Shown in pieces: positions 8,713-16,693 of a stretch of DNA of 22,043 nucleotides. Source of the stretch: Chara braunii (taxonomy: Eukaryota; Streptophyta; Charophyceae; Charales; Characeae); assembly GCA_003427395.1 (NCBI GenBank), contig BFEA01000039.1, forward strand, positions 160,881-182,923. The letters run 5' to 3'. The position numbers were made by a program, and so were the translations under genes. Each line of letters starts with the position of its first letter. The first letter of the stretch is position 1. A model generated the notes under the pieces. It was not told the origin of the DNA, ran no database searches, and saw only the letters and a list, made by a program, of their open reading frames with translations.

Positions 8713-8820
8713 CTTTTCTCCTTCGTTCAAAATGCTACCTCTTGTGCTTTTTTCCTCTGTTCAAAACGTCACCTCTCGTGCTTTTCCTCTGTTCAAATTA
8801 ACCTCTCGTGCTTTTCCTTT
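8713..8820. repeat. ~34-bp tandem repeat, three copies plus a fragment
   Basis: Units at about 8713-8747, 8748-8781 and 8782-8811 share 'ttttcctctgttcaaa' and 'acctctcgtgc', with a partial fourth 'ttttcctttgaa'. They create the repeated SRAFPL-type segment in a 197-codon open frame (8708-9301). I regard that frame as spurious because it is built on this repeat and the one at 9239. Confidence 0.85.
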
Positions 8821-9238
8821 GAATGCGCATCATGCGCCCCTTCCTCAATATCAACGACACAAAAAGAAAGAAAAAGAAAAACTGGACTACATTCGGAGCA
8901 CCTTTATAGTCAAAAGCAGCAGCAAGTCTAATGCAACAAATCAACAAAAATCTCACTCCCTGGCCGGAGTAATCTCGTCGGCTCTCAAGTTAACCATATC
9001 AAGTCTAGGAAATATAACTCCACACTATTCCACAAAAAAAGGGGCAACACTCATTTATCTTTTCCTCCCTTTCTTCGGTTTTCTTCCACCTTGGCAACAT
9101 AGCGCGGTGACATGTGTCACACAGCGAGGCAAGACTCCTCTAGACTCCTCTACCCTCCCTTCAAGCCAAGCGTGCATCTCGTTCTCTCCAGAAGATTGGC
9201 AACCTTCGAAGACCACTACACCACAGCGATCGAATCTA
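8821..9238. other. Intergenic stretch, no supported gene
   Basis: The 197-codon open frame mentioned above continues through here without a recognisable domain. An opposite-strand frame overlaps its end. I see nothing else. Confidence 0.45.
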
Positions 9239-9286
9239 GAGATCAATCGAGAGATCAATCGAGAGATCAATCGAGAGATTAATCGA
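9239..9286. repeat. 12-bp tandem repeat, four copies
   Basis: Four units of 'gagatcaatcga', the last with one change (gagattaatcga). The unit length is a multiple of three, so it reads as an EINR or LISR repeat on the two strands and keeps open frames open by chance. Confidence 0.95.
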
Positions 9287-9883
9287 GAACGACCGATTTG
9301 ATCCAGGATGGTAGACGACGGAAGCGACGAATTACAAATAACAAAACAGAAATACTGACAACCCAGGGGGCTACGGGAGGAGGCAGCGGAGGCAAGAGGG
9401 GTACGCAGCGGAGCCGAAAGGGGCACGTCCGCGCTTCTGTGCTTGAACAGTTTATAACCAGGTTGACGCCTTCTCTTCACCGACGAGGAGGACATCCGTT
9501 ATGTGTCGCGTTAAGAGTATTACTGTGTACTCCTAAGCAGAGAATCATAGTCATTTAAATGTGAGGAGCTCATCATTACAGTCCTAAACACTCCCGTCGT
9601 TTCGTCAAACCGATTATACACCTCTCAGCTGGGGTCAGTACGAAAGTCAACCCGCCGCGGGCGCGCTGGCAAACACAGCTAAGTAAGCCATGGTCCTTAC
9701 CCCGCGCATAGGAATGCTACCGGTAGCCCGCAAGACTATTCATTACGATTTGAATTTTGAACCAGGGGGCTGAGGCAGCAGGCATGCTGTGACACGAAAA
9801 GCGCGGTTCATTTCCGTCCGCGAAGCCCCAAGTTCTCTCTCCGGAGGGAGATAGCACCCTTGCCGCCACTACCTACCATCACG
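9287..9883. other. Intergenic stretch, G/C-richer, nothing recognisable
   Basis: The part 9590-9860 is more G/C-rich than its surroundings and has the look of structured-RNA DNA, but I could not match it to rRNA, tRNA, snRNA or SRP RNA. No supported coding sequence. Confidence 0.4.
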
Positions 9884-10220
9884 TGGCTACTTGGTATATA
9901 CTATCTACATATCTCACTATTAGTAAACAGGTAGCGAGATCGATTCGTCCATAGCGCTCACCCAATAGACACTACCACCACGTGGCTGAATGATGCCACT
10001 ACCACCACGTGGCTTAATGATACACATATCTCACTGTTAGTAGTAAACAGGTAGCGAGATCGATTCGCCCATATCGCGCACCCAATCGCCACTACCACCA
10101 AGTCGCTGAATGATGCCACTACCACCACGTGGCTGAATGATGCCACTACCACCACGTGGCTGAATGATACACACATACCAGTATCTTACTGTTAGAAGTA
10201 AACAGGTAGCGAGTTCGGAT
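9884..10220. repeat. Nested tandem array with tRNA-promoter-like boxes and CCACGTGGC motifs
   Basis: A 27-bp unit (actaccaccacgtggctgaa plus tgatgcc) occurs at 9971 and 9998 and again at 10091, 10118 and 10145. Each block ends in 'gtaaacaggtagcgag', at 9923, 10043 and 10198 (spacings 120 and 155 bp, a difference explained mostly by one extra 27-bp unit). 'tggctgaat' resembles a tRNA box A and 'gcgagatcgattcg' a box B. The unit also holds the perfect palindrome CCACGTGG, identical to the plant G-box/ABRE core. The valine/serine-rich minus-strand open frames here are artefacts. Confidence 0.8.
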
Positions 10221-10480
10221 CGTTCTCGACTCGTACCAAGAGACTCCACGAGAACACCTACCAACCCGTCGATCTCCACCGCCTCAGCAGACATGGAATC
10301 TATCTGACAATGTCATATAACCCGACAACACAGCTGAGGAGAGAACAGTGACTGCTCTCCTCACGCCGGAATTGAACACGCCGGCGGTTTTTTTCCTCAT
10401 ATCTTTTCCGTCATGCACGGGTCAAGGCGAGTCCTCATTCTATTCCAGGGCCATAACACCATCATCATACCGCAACTTAA
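10221..10480. repeat. Body of the array element, first copy
   Basis: 'ataaccc', 'caacaca', 'ctgaggaga', 'cacgccggaat' and 'atcttttccgtcatgca' (10317-10418) recur in the same order at 10625-10733. Both copies include a foldback of GAGGAG with CTCCTC (10336-10343 with 10355-10362 here). The repeated order, following the box B-like sequence each time, suggests a longer dispersed element with a tRNA-like head. This copy has about 90 extra bases (10210-10310) that are missing from the second. Confidence 0.55.
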
Positions 10481-10745
10481 ACCACGTGGCTGAATTGCTG
10501 CATGCACATGTCACAACTAGCACCACGTGGCTGAATTGCATACACATGTCACAACTAGCACCACGTGGGTGAATTGCATGCACATGTCACCGTTAGTAAA
10601 CAGATAGCGAGTTCAAATCCTCACATAACCCAGCAACAACACACAATTGAGGAGAAAGAGTACTCCTCTCACGCTGGAATATTGTGCACACCGTTGTTGT
10701 TGTCGTTGTTTTCACTTATCTTTTCCGTCATGCATGACGTATCAA
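10481..10745 (+). mobile_element. Second copy of the array element: box A-like triplet, box B-like and body
   Basis: 'accacgtggctgaattgc' recurs at 10481 and 10522, and a GGGTGAATTGC version at 10560 (periods 41 and 38 bp). The last copy is followed 44 bp after its box A-like start by 'gagttcaaatcc', a near-consensus box B, which is the spacing expected of a tRNA gene. A body similar to 10317-10418 follows, ending 'cttttccgtcatgca'. The T stem does not pair well, so it is not a functional tRNA. A tRNA-derived SINE whose head has been amplified is the best explanation. Confidence 0.5.
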
Positions 10746-10780
10746 CAAGGCGGCGTTCTTTTCTGGAGGACAGTGCTGCT

Positions 10781-10862
10781 CTTCTCATCTCACGCTGGAA
10801 TGATGCACATCGTCCTCAGCGCTTCTCATCTCATGCTGGAATGATGCACATCGTCCTCATTC
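10781..10862. repeat. 41-bp tandem duplication
   Basis: Two 41-bp units start 'cttctcatctca' at 10781 and 10822 and contain 'gctggaatgatgcacatcg'. The same 'cacgctggaat' phrase ends the hairpin part of the element copies upstream, so this looks like a further local amplification of that element. Confidence 0.9.
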
Positions 10863-11468
10863 CTCATTTCTCATTTCTTCCCCCGTCGCTTAGGGTCAAG
10901 CGCGACATTCTCTGTATCGTTCAATTTTTCAGGTTCTCTCTTGACAGGACTAAAACCTCAAAAAGAGGATTCCATCCATATCCGTTATGCGAAAGTGCCG
11001 ATGATGGTGGCTGAGGGGACAACGGCACACACCTCTCGCCGTTGCAGACACGTCCTTGTGGTCATCGTTCGCTAATTGGCCCAGCCGGGATCGCGGTAAG
11101 AATATTCGTCGTCGCCTGGGCAAGCAGAGGGACACAGAAAAGACAGCGAGCGGGCGGGTTTTAGTTCCCACTCGAATCGAATTATTTGTCTCGTTGACGA
11201 CAGCGAGAAAACTTCGGATATATATCTGCTGCTCCTACCTTACCTTAGCATATGGCACTGGCTTCTGACTCCAATGTCCAAAGGACTGGCCTCTCCCCTC
11301 CGTGGTCACCCCAGTTTTTTCATCCCAGGCGGCCGCCTCTCACTCAAGGGGTAGAAAGGCAAAATCACAGGACCGACAAAAGGGTTGAAGTGGTAGAGAA
11401 AAGCGGGTAGTGTCCGCGACTCCGTGAAAGAATCGCCATTCCATTTCTTATCTTAACCCCTTTCAAGC
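10863..11468. other. Intergenic stretch, nothing recognisable
   Basis: Short open frames only, none with motifs. No repeat or RNA gene was identified. Confidence 0.5.
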
Positions 11469-11561
11469 GGGATGTGTCGAGCGAAGGGATGTGTCAAACG
11501 AAGGGGTACAGTTGTCAGGGGAATGGACGCTCGCTCTCCCCGCGCAGGTCCCCGCGCAGGT
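11469..11561. repeat. Two short tandem duplications (17 bp and 12 bp)
   Basis: A 17-bp unit beginning 'gggatgtgtc' is doubled at 11469-11502. A perfect 12-bp unit, 'ccccgcgcaggt', is doubled at 11538-11561. Confidence 0.85.
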
Positions 11562-12014
11562 GACTCTCGACGCACGGTAGAGAGGGGATAATGACAGTAA
11601 GTAAAAAGAAGTGCCGATGGACACTCATAGATGAGCACCTGGGAACCAAGAGTTGACATATGGAGTTGTGGAGTAGAGAGGGGGAATGGTATAGAAATGT
11701 TGGATGCGCGGGCGGCATAGACACACAAAGACCCGGTTTCTGTTTGCGTAGATAAAAGAAAAGGATTATGAATTGAACAGACAAACAGAGAAACACCGAG
11801 TCATCGATCGAATCAAATCCCGCGACGACTACGCCGTACCCTTCGCCCCCCCGCATGCGCGAATAGTCCGCCTCTCCTCTCTTCCGAACATCTACCATAA
11901 CACGACTATTCGCGACAGTCAGTGATACTTACTATACCCAAACTTGAAGATACTGAAGATAACATGTACCATCGTTGGCTGAAAGTTGTGGGAGAGCTAA
12001 CCTTATCTAGCGTC
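11562..12014. other. Intergenic stretch downstream of the aldolase, nothing recognisable
   Basis: Minus-strand open frames (91 and 127 codons) overlap in different frames and lack motifs. The stretch lies 230-680 bp beyond the aldolase stop codon and probably contains no further exon of it. Confidence 0.45.
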
Positions 12015-12044
12015 AAAAAAAAAAAAAAAAGATTCATCGTACAC

Positions 12045-12117
<73 letters not shown>

Positions 12118-12152
12118 TGTGTGTGTGTATATGTGTGTGTGTGTATGCGTGT
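12015..12152. repeat. Poly-A run and (CT)n(GT)n compound microsatellite
   Basis: Sixteen A (12015-12030) precede about 15 CT units (12049-12078) and about 70 bp of interrupted GT. The block lies about 95-230 bp past the aldolase stop codon, so on the minus strand it reads as (AC)n(AG)n, possibly in or just after the 3' UTR. The A run is in the antisense orientation, so it is not a retroposed poly-A tail of the aldolase. Confidence 0.95.
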
Positions 12153-12244
12153 GACCACCACACCCGCCCATTCTGTTTGCGTACGGAGCAAACCCCCCGT
12201 TCGCGGCGCAAAATACAAGATCAATCCTCCAATCGATCAGCCAA

Positions 12245-13456
12245 TTAGTACGTGTACCCTTTAACGAAGAGGCTCTCCTGCGCTCCAGTCTCGCCTTCAC
12301 CCTCGTACTTGCCCTGCTGCGCGAGCGAGTTCAATTTCGCCCTGTACACGAGCGCCTTCTGCGCGGCATCAGCGTTCGCCGGCTCACCCCCCCACATCTT
12401 CAAGACAGAGTTCTGCAGCGCTCGCGCGTACGAGAACGACACGTGCCACGGGTTCGGAGACTGGTTCATCGCGTTCAAATTGAGCGTGGCCTCCACCTCA
12501 GACTGCCCTCCTGACAAGAACATGATTCCTGGAACCGACGGCGGCACCCGCCTCCTTAGGAGCTTCAACGTGTACTCCGCCACCTCCTCCGGCGTCGCGC
12601 GCTCCTTCGCCTCCGCTCCAGGCGTCACCATGCTCGGCTTCAACAGAATCCCCTCGAACATGACATTGTTCTCTGCGAGGTACTTGAAGACCGTAGCCCA
12701 GACGTGCTCAGCCACCTCCAAGGTTCTATCGATTGTGTGCTCACCGTCCAACAAGATCTCGGGCTCGACAATTGGCACAAGGCCATTGTCCTGCGCGACG
12801 GCGGCATAGCGCGCCAAGCCCCAGGCAGCCTCCGTCACCGCAAGCTGGCTCGGGCCGTTCGGAATGCTGATGACAGTGCGCCACTTGGCGAATCGAGCGC
12901 CCTGCTTGTAGTACTCGGCGCAGCGGGTAGAGAGCCCATCGAGACCTTGGCACCAGGACTCATCGTTCGAACCAGCGAGCGGGACAAGACCCTTATCAAC
13001 CTTGATGCCCGGGACTATGTTCTGGTCCTGGAGCACATTGACGAAGGGCTTACCGTCGAGAGTGGACTGGTACAGGGTCTCCTCAAAGAGAATGGCGCCG
13101 GAGATGTACTGGCCCAAGCCGGGAGCGGTGACCAGGAGCTGCCTGTAAGCCTGACGATTAGCCTCGGTGTTCTCGAGGCCAATGGAGGCGAGACGCTTGC
13201 CGCAGGTCGCGTTGGACTCGTCCATGGCTAGAATACCCCTGCCAGTGGAGGCGATGGTCTTGGCAGTCTGGCGGAGCTCCTCCTCGTAGCCGCCCGCACG
13301 CGCGGAGAGGTTGGCCCGCGGCACGACACGCGCAGCGGAGGCCGCGGATTGGGCGACATGGGTGCCGACGAACTCCGACTTCCCGAGGGACGGCACGATC
13401 TTCAGCGACATGCCAGTGGCGTGAGCGGCAACAGCAGCGGCAGCGGCGGGCGCCAT
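12245..13456 (-). CDS. FBA: Class I fructose-bisphosphate aldolase, chloroplast type
   Basis: The product of 403 residues reversibly cleaves fructose 1,6-bisphosphate to dihydroxyacetone phosphate and glyceraldehyde 3-phosphate. In the stroma it also makes sedoheptulose 1,7-bisphosphate for the Calvin-Benson cycle. The sequence follows plant plastid aldolases without gaps from about residue 56 (GGYEEELRQTAKTIAS) to the end. Visible active-site residues, with rabbit aldolase equivalents, are D79 (D33) in LAMDES, K152 (K107) in IKVDKG, K191 (K146) in RFAKWR, E231 (E187) in VPIVEPEIL, the Schiff-base lysine K273 (K229) in GILLKPSMVTPG, S315 (S271) in LSGGQSE, R345 (R303) in SYARAL, and the C-terminal tyrosine Y403 in FVKGYTY. 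Residues 1 to about 53 are rich in Ala, Ser, Val and Arg with few acids, like a chloroplast transit peptide. The first ATG has G at -3 and +4. A second ATG at residue 16 (13411) begins MSLKIVPSLGKSEFVG, which resembles plant transit-peptide starts, so it is an alternative start. No intron interrupts the frame, although angiosperm plastid aldolase genes usually have several. Function is very likely; the species is unknown. Confidence 0.97.
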   Translation of the reverse strand: MAPAAAAAVAAHATGMSLKIVPSLGKSEFVGTHVAQSAASAARVVPRANLSARAGGYEEELRQTAKTIASTGRGILAMDESNATCGKRLASIGLENTEANRQAYRQLLVTAPGLGQYISGAILFEETLYQSTLDGKPFVNVLQDQNIVPGIKVDKGLVPLAGSNDESWCQGLDGLSTRCAEYYKQGARFAKWRTVISIPNGPSQLAVTEAAWGLARYAAVAQDNGLVPIVEPEILLDGEHTIDRTLEVAEHVWATVFKYLAENNVMFEGILLKPSMVTPGAEAKERATPEEVAEYTLKLLRRRVPPSVPGIMFLSGGQSEVEATLNLNAMNQSPNPWHVSFSYARALQNSVLKMWGGEPANADAAQKALVYRAKLNSLAQQGKYEGEGETGAQESLFVKGYTY

Positions 13457-13640
13457 CTCGACTGCGCTTTCGCGAGAAGGGGAAGACGAAAGAAAGCGCC
13501 GACGACGACGACGACGGCAGCTGCGCGGCCGAGAGGAACTGAACCTCTATGTATTGAGGTGCAGGGAGCTGATGTCCGTGCGGGGCAGAACGGCCAATCG
13601 AGCAAATGCACCCGCGCATATATGATAGAACGATGGAGCG
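13457..13640 (-). promoter_or_regulatory. Probable aldolase leader and core promoter
   Basis: On the minus strand a TATA-like 'catatatg' lies at 13617-13624, about 160 bp before the start codon. An ATTGG (CCAAT on the plus strand, about 13594) follows it. Between about 13600 and the start codon there is no other ATG, so a transcript starting roughly 30 bp after the TATA would have a clean leader of about 130 nt with a GTC-repeat stretch (near 13500-13516). The TATA match is weak and the transcription start is inferred, not seen. Confidence 0.35.
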
Positions 13641-13708
13641 CAAAGAATCAAACGAATGGACAGCCCGATTCAGACCGGCCTGGTCTGCCTCCTCCTATGG
13701 ATGGAAAT

Positions 13709-13715
13709 CTCTCTC

Positions 13716-13759
<44 letters not shown>
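13709..13759. repeat. (CT)n microsatellite upstream of the aldolase
   Basis: About 25 CT units with one CA interruption. On the aldolase strand it reads (GA)n, about 250-300 bp before the start codon. GA/CT tracts are common near plant promoters and can bind GAGA-binding factors, but a regulatory role here is only inferred. Confidence 0.95.
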
Positions 13760-13762
<3 letters not shown>

Positions 13763-13787
13763 CACACACAACAACAAAGGGTCTCGC

Positions 13788-13867
13788 TCCACTACTGTCC
13801 ACTGTACAATTTTTCGGACAGTTAGTGGACAGTTGTCAGAGCGAAATATTGTACAGCGGACAGTGGA
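13788..13867. repeat. Imperfect ~27-bp inverted repeat (foldback) upstream of the aldolase
   Basis: Bases 13788-13816 pair with 13842-13867 after a 3-nt bulge (TAC near 13793) and two mismatches. The left arm contains 'tgtccactgtacaat' and the right arm 'attgtacagcggacagtgg'. The 25-nt loop holds two copies of 'ggacagtt'. It is about 330-410 bp upstream of the aldolase start codon. It could be a small MITE-like foldback. No target-site duplication was identified. Confidence 0.8.
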
Positions 13868-14760
13868 AAATGCAACATAGCCCCACTTAGCACCTCAATA
13901 ACCAAAACAGCAACAGAGAGTGGCCGCACGGCGGGGGCGGCGGGCACTCCCTCCGTGCGAAACGTAACGCCCACCGTTCATGAAGCAGGCTGCCCCACCG
14001 GATCTGGTGCGCCAATCAAAGCCGTGCAATCTTTCCATGGTATGTGATGCGCTCGTTCACAAAAATAAAAAAAGAGCGCGCTGAAAAAAAGAAAAGAGTG
14101 CGGTGATCAGCGCGTCACGCGATTCTGCCCCCACCTCAAACCTGCCACCTCCACCCAACTCCAGCTCCCCCCTCTCGTCTCCCTTTCTGATCACGCTTGT
14201 GGACTCTAAAACACATCTTCGACTGGCGAGGCCTTTCTGCCCCCACCTCCACCTCCACACACCACAATTGAACAGATAAGGCAAGGCAGTTTTTCAAAAT
14301 ATGGGCCTCCTCTTTCTCCTCGCTCACGATTTTCCTCTCCTCTCCTCCAAGTCCAACAAGAGAAGAGATAGCTTCCCCAAGCTCTCCACCACCCCTACTT
14401 CGCTGCTTACCGCTCCAGGAAGCCAGAAACGAAACCATCCGACAGCATCAGGCGATAAAACCTGGTCTAGAAAACCGACCCAAAGCCTTCACTAAGTCGT
14501 TTTTTGGTAAGGGAAAAAAAAAAAAGCCTTCAGTCGTGATTGGCCGTTACGTTTAGGCCCCCCTGCTACTGTGTCTTCGCGCGAAGAGAGGACGAACCTG
14601 GGCACTTTTCCCACCCGGTTTCTGCTTTGTCTATGAGCACGAACACAGTGTCAGTGGGGCCTGCCTCTTGGTCCCTCCGGTACCACTTCCTCGCTCACTA
14701 GGGCCCCATCCGAGTTCCGCAGACAGCCCCCTGCTGCACGTTCCGAAAAAACAGGTTCCA
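13868..14760. other. Intergenic stretch, pyrimidine-rich on the plus strand, no supported gene
   Basis: The parts 14130-14180 and 14235-14265 are C/T-rich and repeat 'ctgcccccacctc'. Open frames (64-100 codons) are driven by this composition. I see no RNA gene. An A run lies at about 14514-14525. Confidence 0.5.
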
Positions 14761-14955
14761 GCACCAACGGGCCTAGATCAGTTGGTACACCCGAGAACTG
14801 TTGAAATACAGACCTAAGCTCGAGTCCGTAGACAATCAAATGCCCAGAATGAATAAGTCTGAACCCCTCCCTTTCTTGGCACCAGAATGAATAAGTCTGA
14901 ATCAGATGCCCAGAATAAACAAGTCTGAATCCTTCCTTTTTGTGGCACCAGGTGG
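14761..14955 (+). mobile_element. tRNA-derived SINE-like element, copy 2, with amplified tail unit
   Basis: Box A-like 'tagatcagttgg' (14774) and box B-like 'gctcgagtcc' (14818) are 44 bp apart, the tRNA spacing. 'gaactgttgaaatacagacc' lies between them, as in copy 1 at 4442-4540. After box B, a unit 'cagaatgaataagtctgaa' occurs near 14845 and 14884 and, with two changes, near 14912, alternating with 'ggcacca'. The cloverleaf stems do not pair, so this is not a working tRNA. No target-site duplication was identified. Confidence 0.55.
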
Positions 14956-15526
14956 AACGCCTATCGAGAGGAGCCGAAAAGGGCTTCAAAACTCGGCACA
15001 AAACAAACCTAGCAAGCCTACCAACTTGGAGCAGCTGAACTAGGGATAGTTCAGTTGTGGGCCCACGGTACCTAGCAGCTCAGTTGCAGGCCGTCCACAG
15101 CTACCATCCGCAATTATCGGGGTAGTTTTTTTTTTAACCTGGTCCTTATCTCCACTGGACCGACGACCATAGCTGCTAGGAAGTCCAGACAAATCGGCAG
15201 GACTCCTCTGCTGGCCAACCCACCACGTCACTCAGCGTCCACTGTCTATTTGTTGAGGGCGCCCATGGGGGCGGGGCAATGGGGTATCTACACACAAAGA
15301 AATTTGACAGGAAGAAGTACAAATCCGCCTGAGTTGCTTGTCTACTTGATAACCTAAGGTAAGTGATTCTCAAAATTTCAGATTTTTTTGCATGTTCGTC
15401 CGAGCACAGAAAATCGCCAAAGTTGACTCTTGCAAAACGCCTATTTCGTTGTGCCTGACCTCCCTGTTTTGAGAAGACGGGGCTCAATGCCTGGGCCTGA
15501 GGGCCCTTTTGTAGTTCACATGCCCG
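14956..15526. other. Intergenic stretch, no supported gene
   Basis: A 200-codon minus-strand open frame (15176-15778) crosses this region and the tandem repeat to its right. It lacks motifs and reads the repeat as repeated SGPQKEV segments, so I do not accept it. 'cagctcagttgcagg' near 15078 is box A-like but has no box B partner. Confidence 0.45.
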
Positions 15527-15690
15527 CACTTCTTTTTGGGGTCCGCTTCTACCCGGGACCGGTCCAACGCCCCCCACTTCTTTTTGGGGTCCACTTCCAC
15601 CCGAGGACCGGTCCTTCCTTTTTCCAAAAGTCCCGGTTCTAGAAGAGCTAGCTGTAGGTAGTCCGCAATTTTGCCAAGGACCGGTCCCCC
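15527..15690. repeat. 48-bp tandem duplication with repeated ACCGGTCC
   Basis: Units beginning 'cacttctttttggggtcc' at 15527 and 15575 each end in 'accggtcc' (palindromic core ACCGGT). A third 'aaggaccggtcc' lies near 15677 without the rest of the unit. Confidence 0.9.
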
Positions 15691-16297
15691 AAAAAAAATT
15701 GTCCCCTAACAACCCACTTTGCGTCCTGGTCGCCCGCCACCGAAAATGCGACACCTTGACACAGACGAGGAAACACACTATACCGCAGCCTTAGGGCTGC
15801 GAACTCGATCCCCGTGGGTGTTACTAAGAGAGTTGGACGAGGTTCTATGTTATGATCTCCATCACCCCGATACTATCTGGGAAGGCAATTGGCGCATGCG
15901 CATGGGGAGCATGCTGGCCGGCGGGCCCGGCAGCCTTGCTGCCCTAACCCTCGAGGTTTCTTGGGGTGGACGAAGGAGGCTGACATCATCGCCATGTAGA
16001 GAAAGGCGCCCAGAATCTGGTTTCTAGAGGATCTGACATGACATGGAGGGGTAGTGGAGGAGGGAGGAAGGAGTTGTCTGGGCCATAGCGGTTTGATTGA
16101 TAGGGAGGAGGCAGTGGCAACACTGGCGGATGCGGAGAACATTGTGGTCAGCGGTCCAACGGCGCCCTTGCGAGCATAACAAGGCGAGAAGCGGCTAAAG
16201 CTAGCAAACGTCTTTCGTTAGTGTATTACGCAATCCTCATGGCATCAGTTTCTTCTTTAGCCATGGCTGTTTTGGGTAGTACTACTGCGGTCCTACA
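15691..16297. other. Intergenic stretch, no supported gene
   Basis: Contains a G/C-rich patch around 15893-15945 with short inverted sequences (GCGCATGCGC; GCCGGCGGGCCCGGC) and a purine-rich part at 16040-16120. No recognisable protein or RNA. Confidence 0.45.
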
Positions 16298-16693
16298 ATG
16301 ACAACTCATGCTTCCCCTGCGCATCTGCGGACTTTGGTCTTATTGACTGGGCGGCTGGAGAGTTGGCTGGTGGAGAAGTGTCGGTTGCGGCCCGACGCTA
16401 GCTTCATGGACTACTCTGTGGATGTAGAGGCTGGCGAGATGTTACTTGAAGAGACGATGGAGACTTTGGATCCGATTGGTTCTTTGATAGGTGATCAAGA
16501 TCAGTCACAGCTAGCTGATGGAGTGCGGAAGTGCTGGCTATTGTTGACACAGCTCCAACAACTGCTGAGGGAGTGGTACGTGTTGCTAGATTATATGGAG
16601 AAATCAATGTTGTGGGGGGGCAGTGATACCCTCCATGTTGGGATCATGACAAGGTTTGGCAGGCTGCTGGAGCACACATACCAACAACACTAG
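16298..16693 (+). CDS. Unassigned open frame, 131 codons, possibly an exon or element remnant
   Basis: I do not recognise this protein. Unlike most other open frames here it avoids simple repeats, has a balanced and rather acidic, leucine-rich composition, and contains heptad-like helical stretches (around residues 18-30 and 78-100, for example LLTQLQQLLREWYVLLDYME). It opens shortly after an in-frame TAG at 16277-16279 and ends at TAG 16691-16693. What follows is AAC/CAT-rich low-complexity DNA. It may be a fragment of a transposon gene, an exon, or chance. No start signal or partner gene supports it. Confidence 0.25.
   Translation: MTTHASPAHLRTLVLLTGRLESWLVEKCRLRPDASFMDYSVDVEAGEMLLEETMETLDPIGSLIGDQDQSQLADGVRKCWLLLTQLQQLLREWYVLLDYMEKSMLWGGSDTLHVGIMTRFGRLLEHTYQQH

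Noticed and set aside
8708-9301. 197-codon open frame
   Set aside because: Built on two tandem repeats (8713-8820 and 9239-9286), the second with a unit divisible by three. No domain seen.
9590-9860. Ribosomal RNA or organelle-derived insert
   Set aside because: G/C-rich and compact-looking, but no conserved rRNA, tRNA or plastid gene motif could be matched by eye.
9958-10176. Valine/serine-rich repeated protein on the minus strand
   Set aside because: It is the translation of the 27-bp tandem unit (a multiple of three), so an artefact of the repeat.
9884-10620. CRISPR array
   Set aside because: The repeats are directly adjacent or separated by related sequence, not by unique spacers, and the genome is eukaryotic.
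10481-10625. A functional tRNA gene
   Set aside because: Box A and box B spacing is right, but the T stem and acceptor stem do not pair and there is no clear anticodon arm.
12015-12030. Poly-A tail marking the aldolase as a retrogene
   Set aside because: The A run is on the plus strand, antisense to the gene, so it reads as T in the transcript direction.
12252-12809. Long plus-strand open frame antisense to the aldolase (and another at 12704-13231)
   Set aside because: They mirror the aldolase coding strand. G/C-rich codon use on one strand keeps antisense frames open. No motif of their own.
13158-13643. 161-codon minus-strand frame overlapping the aldolase start
   Set aside because: Out of frame with the aldolase and reading its transit-peptide region as arginine/cysteine-rich nonsense. 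The inferred transcript start lies downstream of its first ATGs.
15176-15778. 200-codon minus-strand open frame
   Set aside because: Contains the 48-bp tandem repeat read as repeated peptides, no recognisable domain, and no start or splice context.
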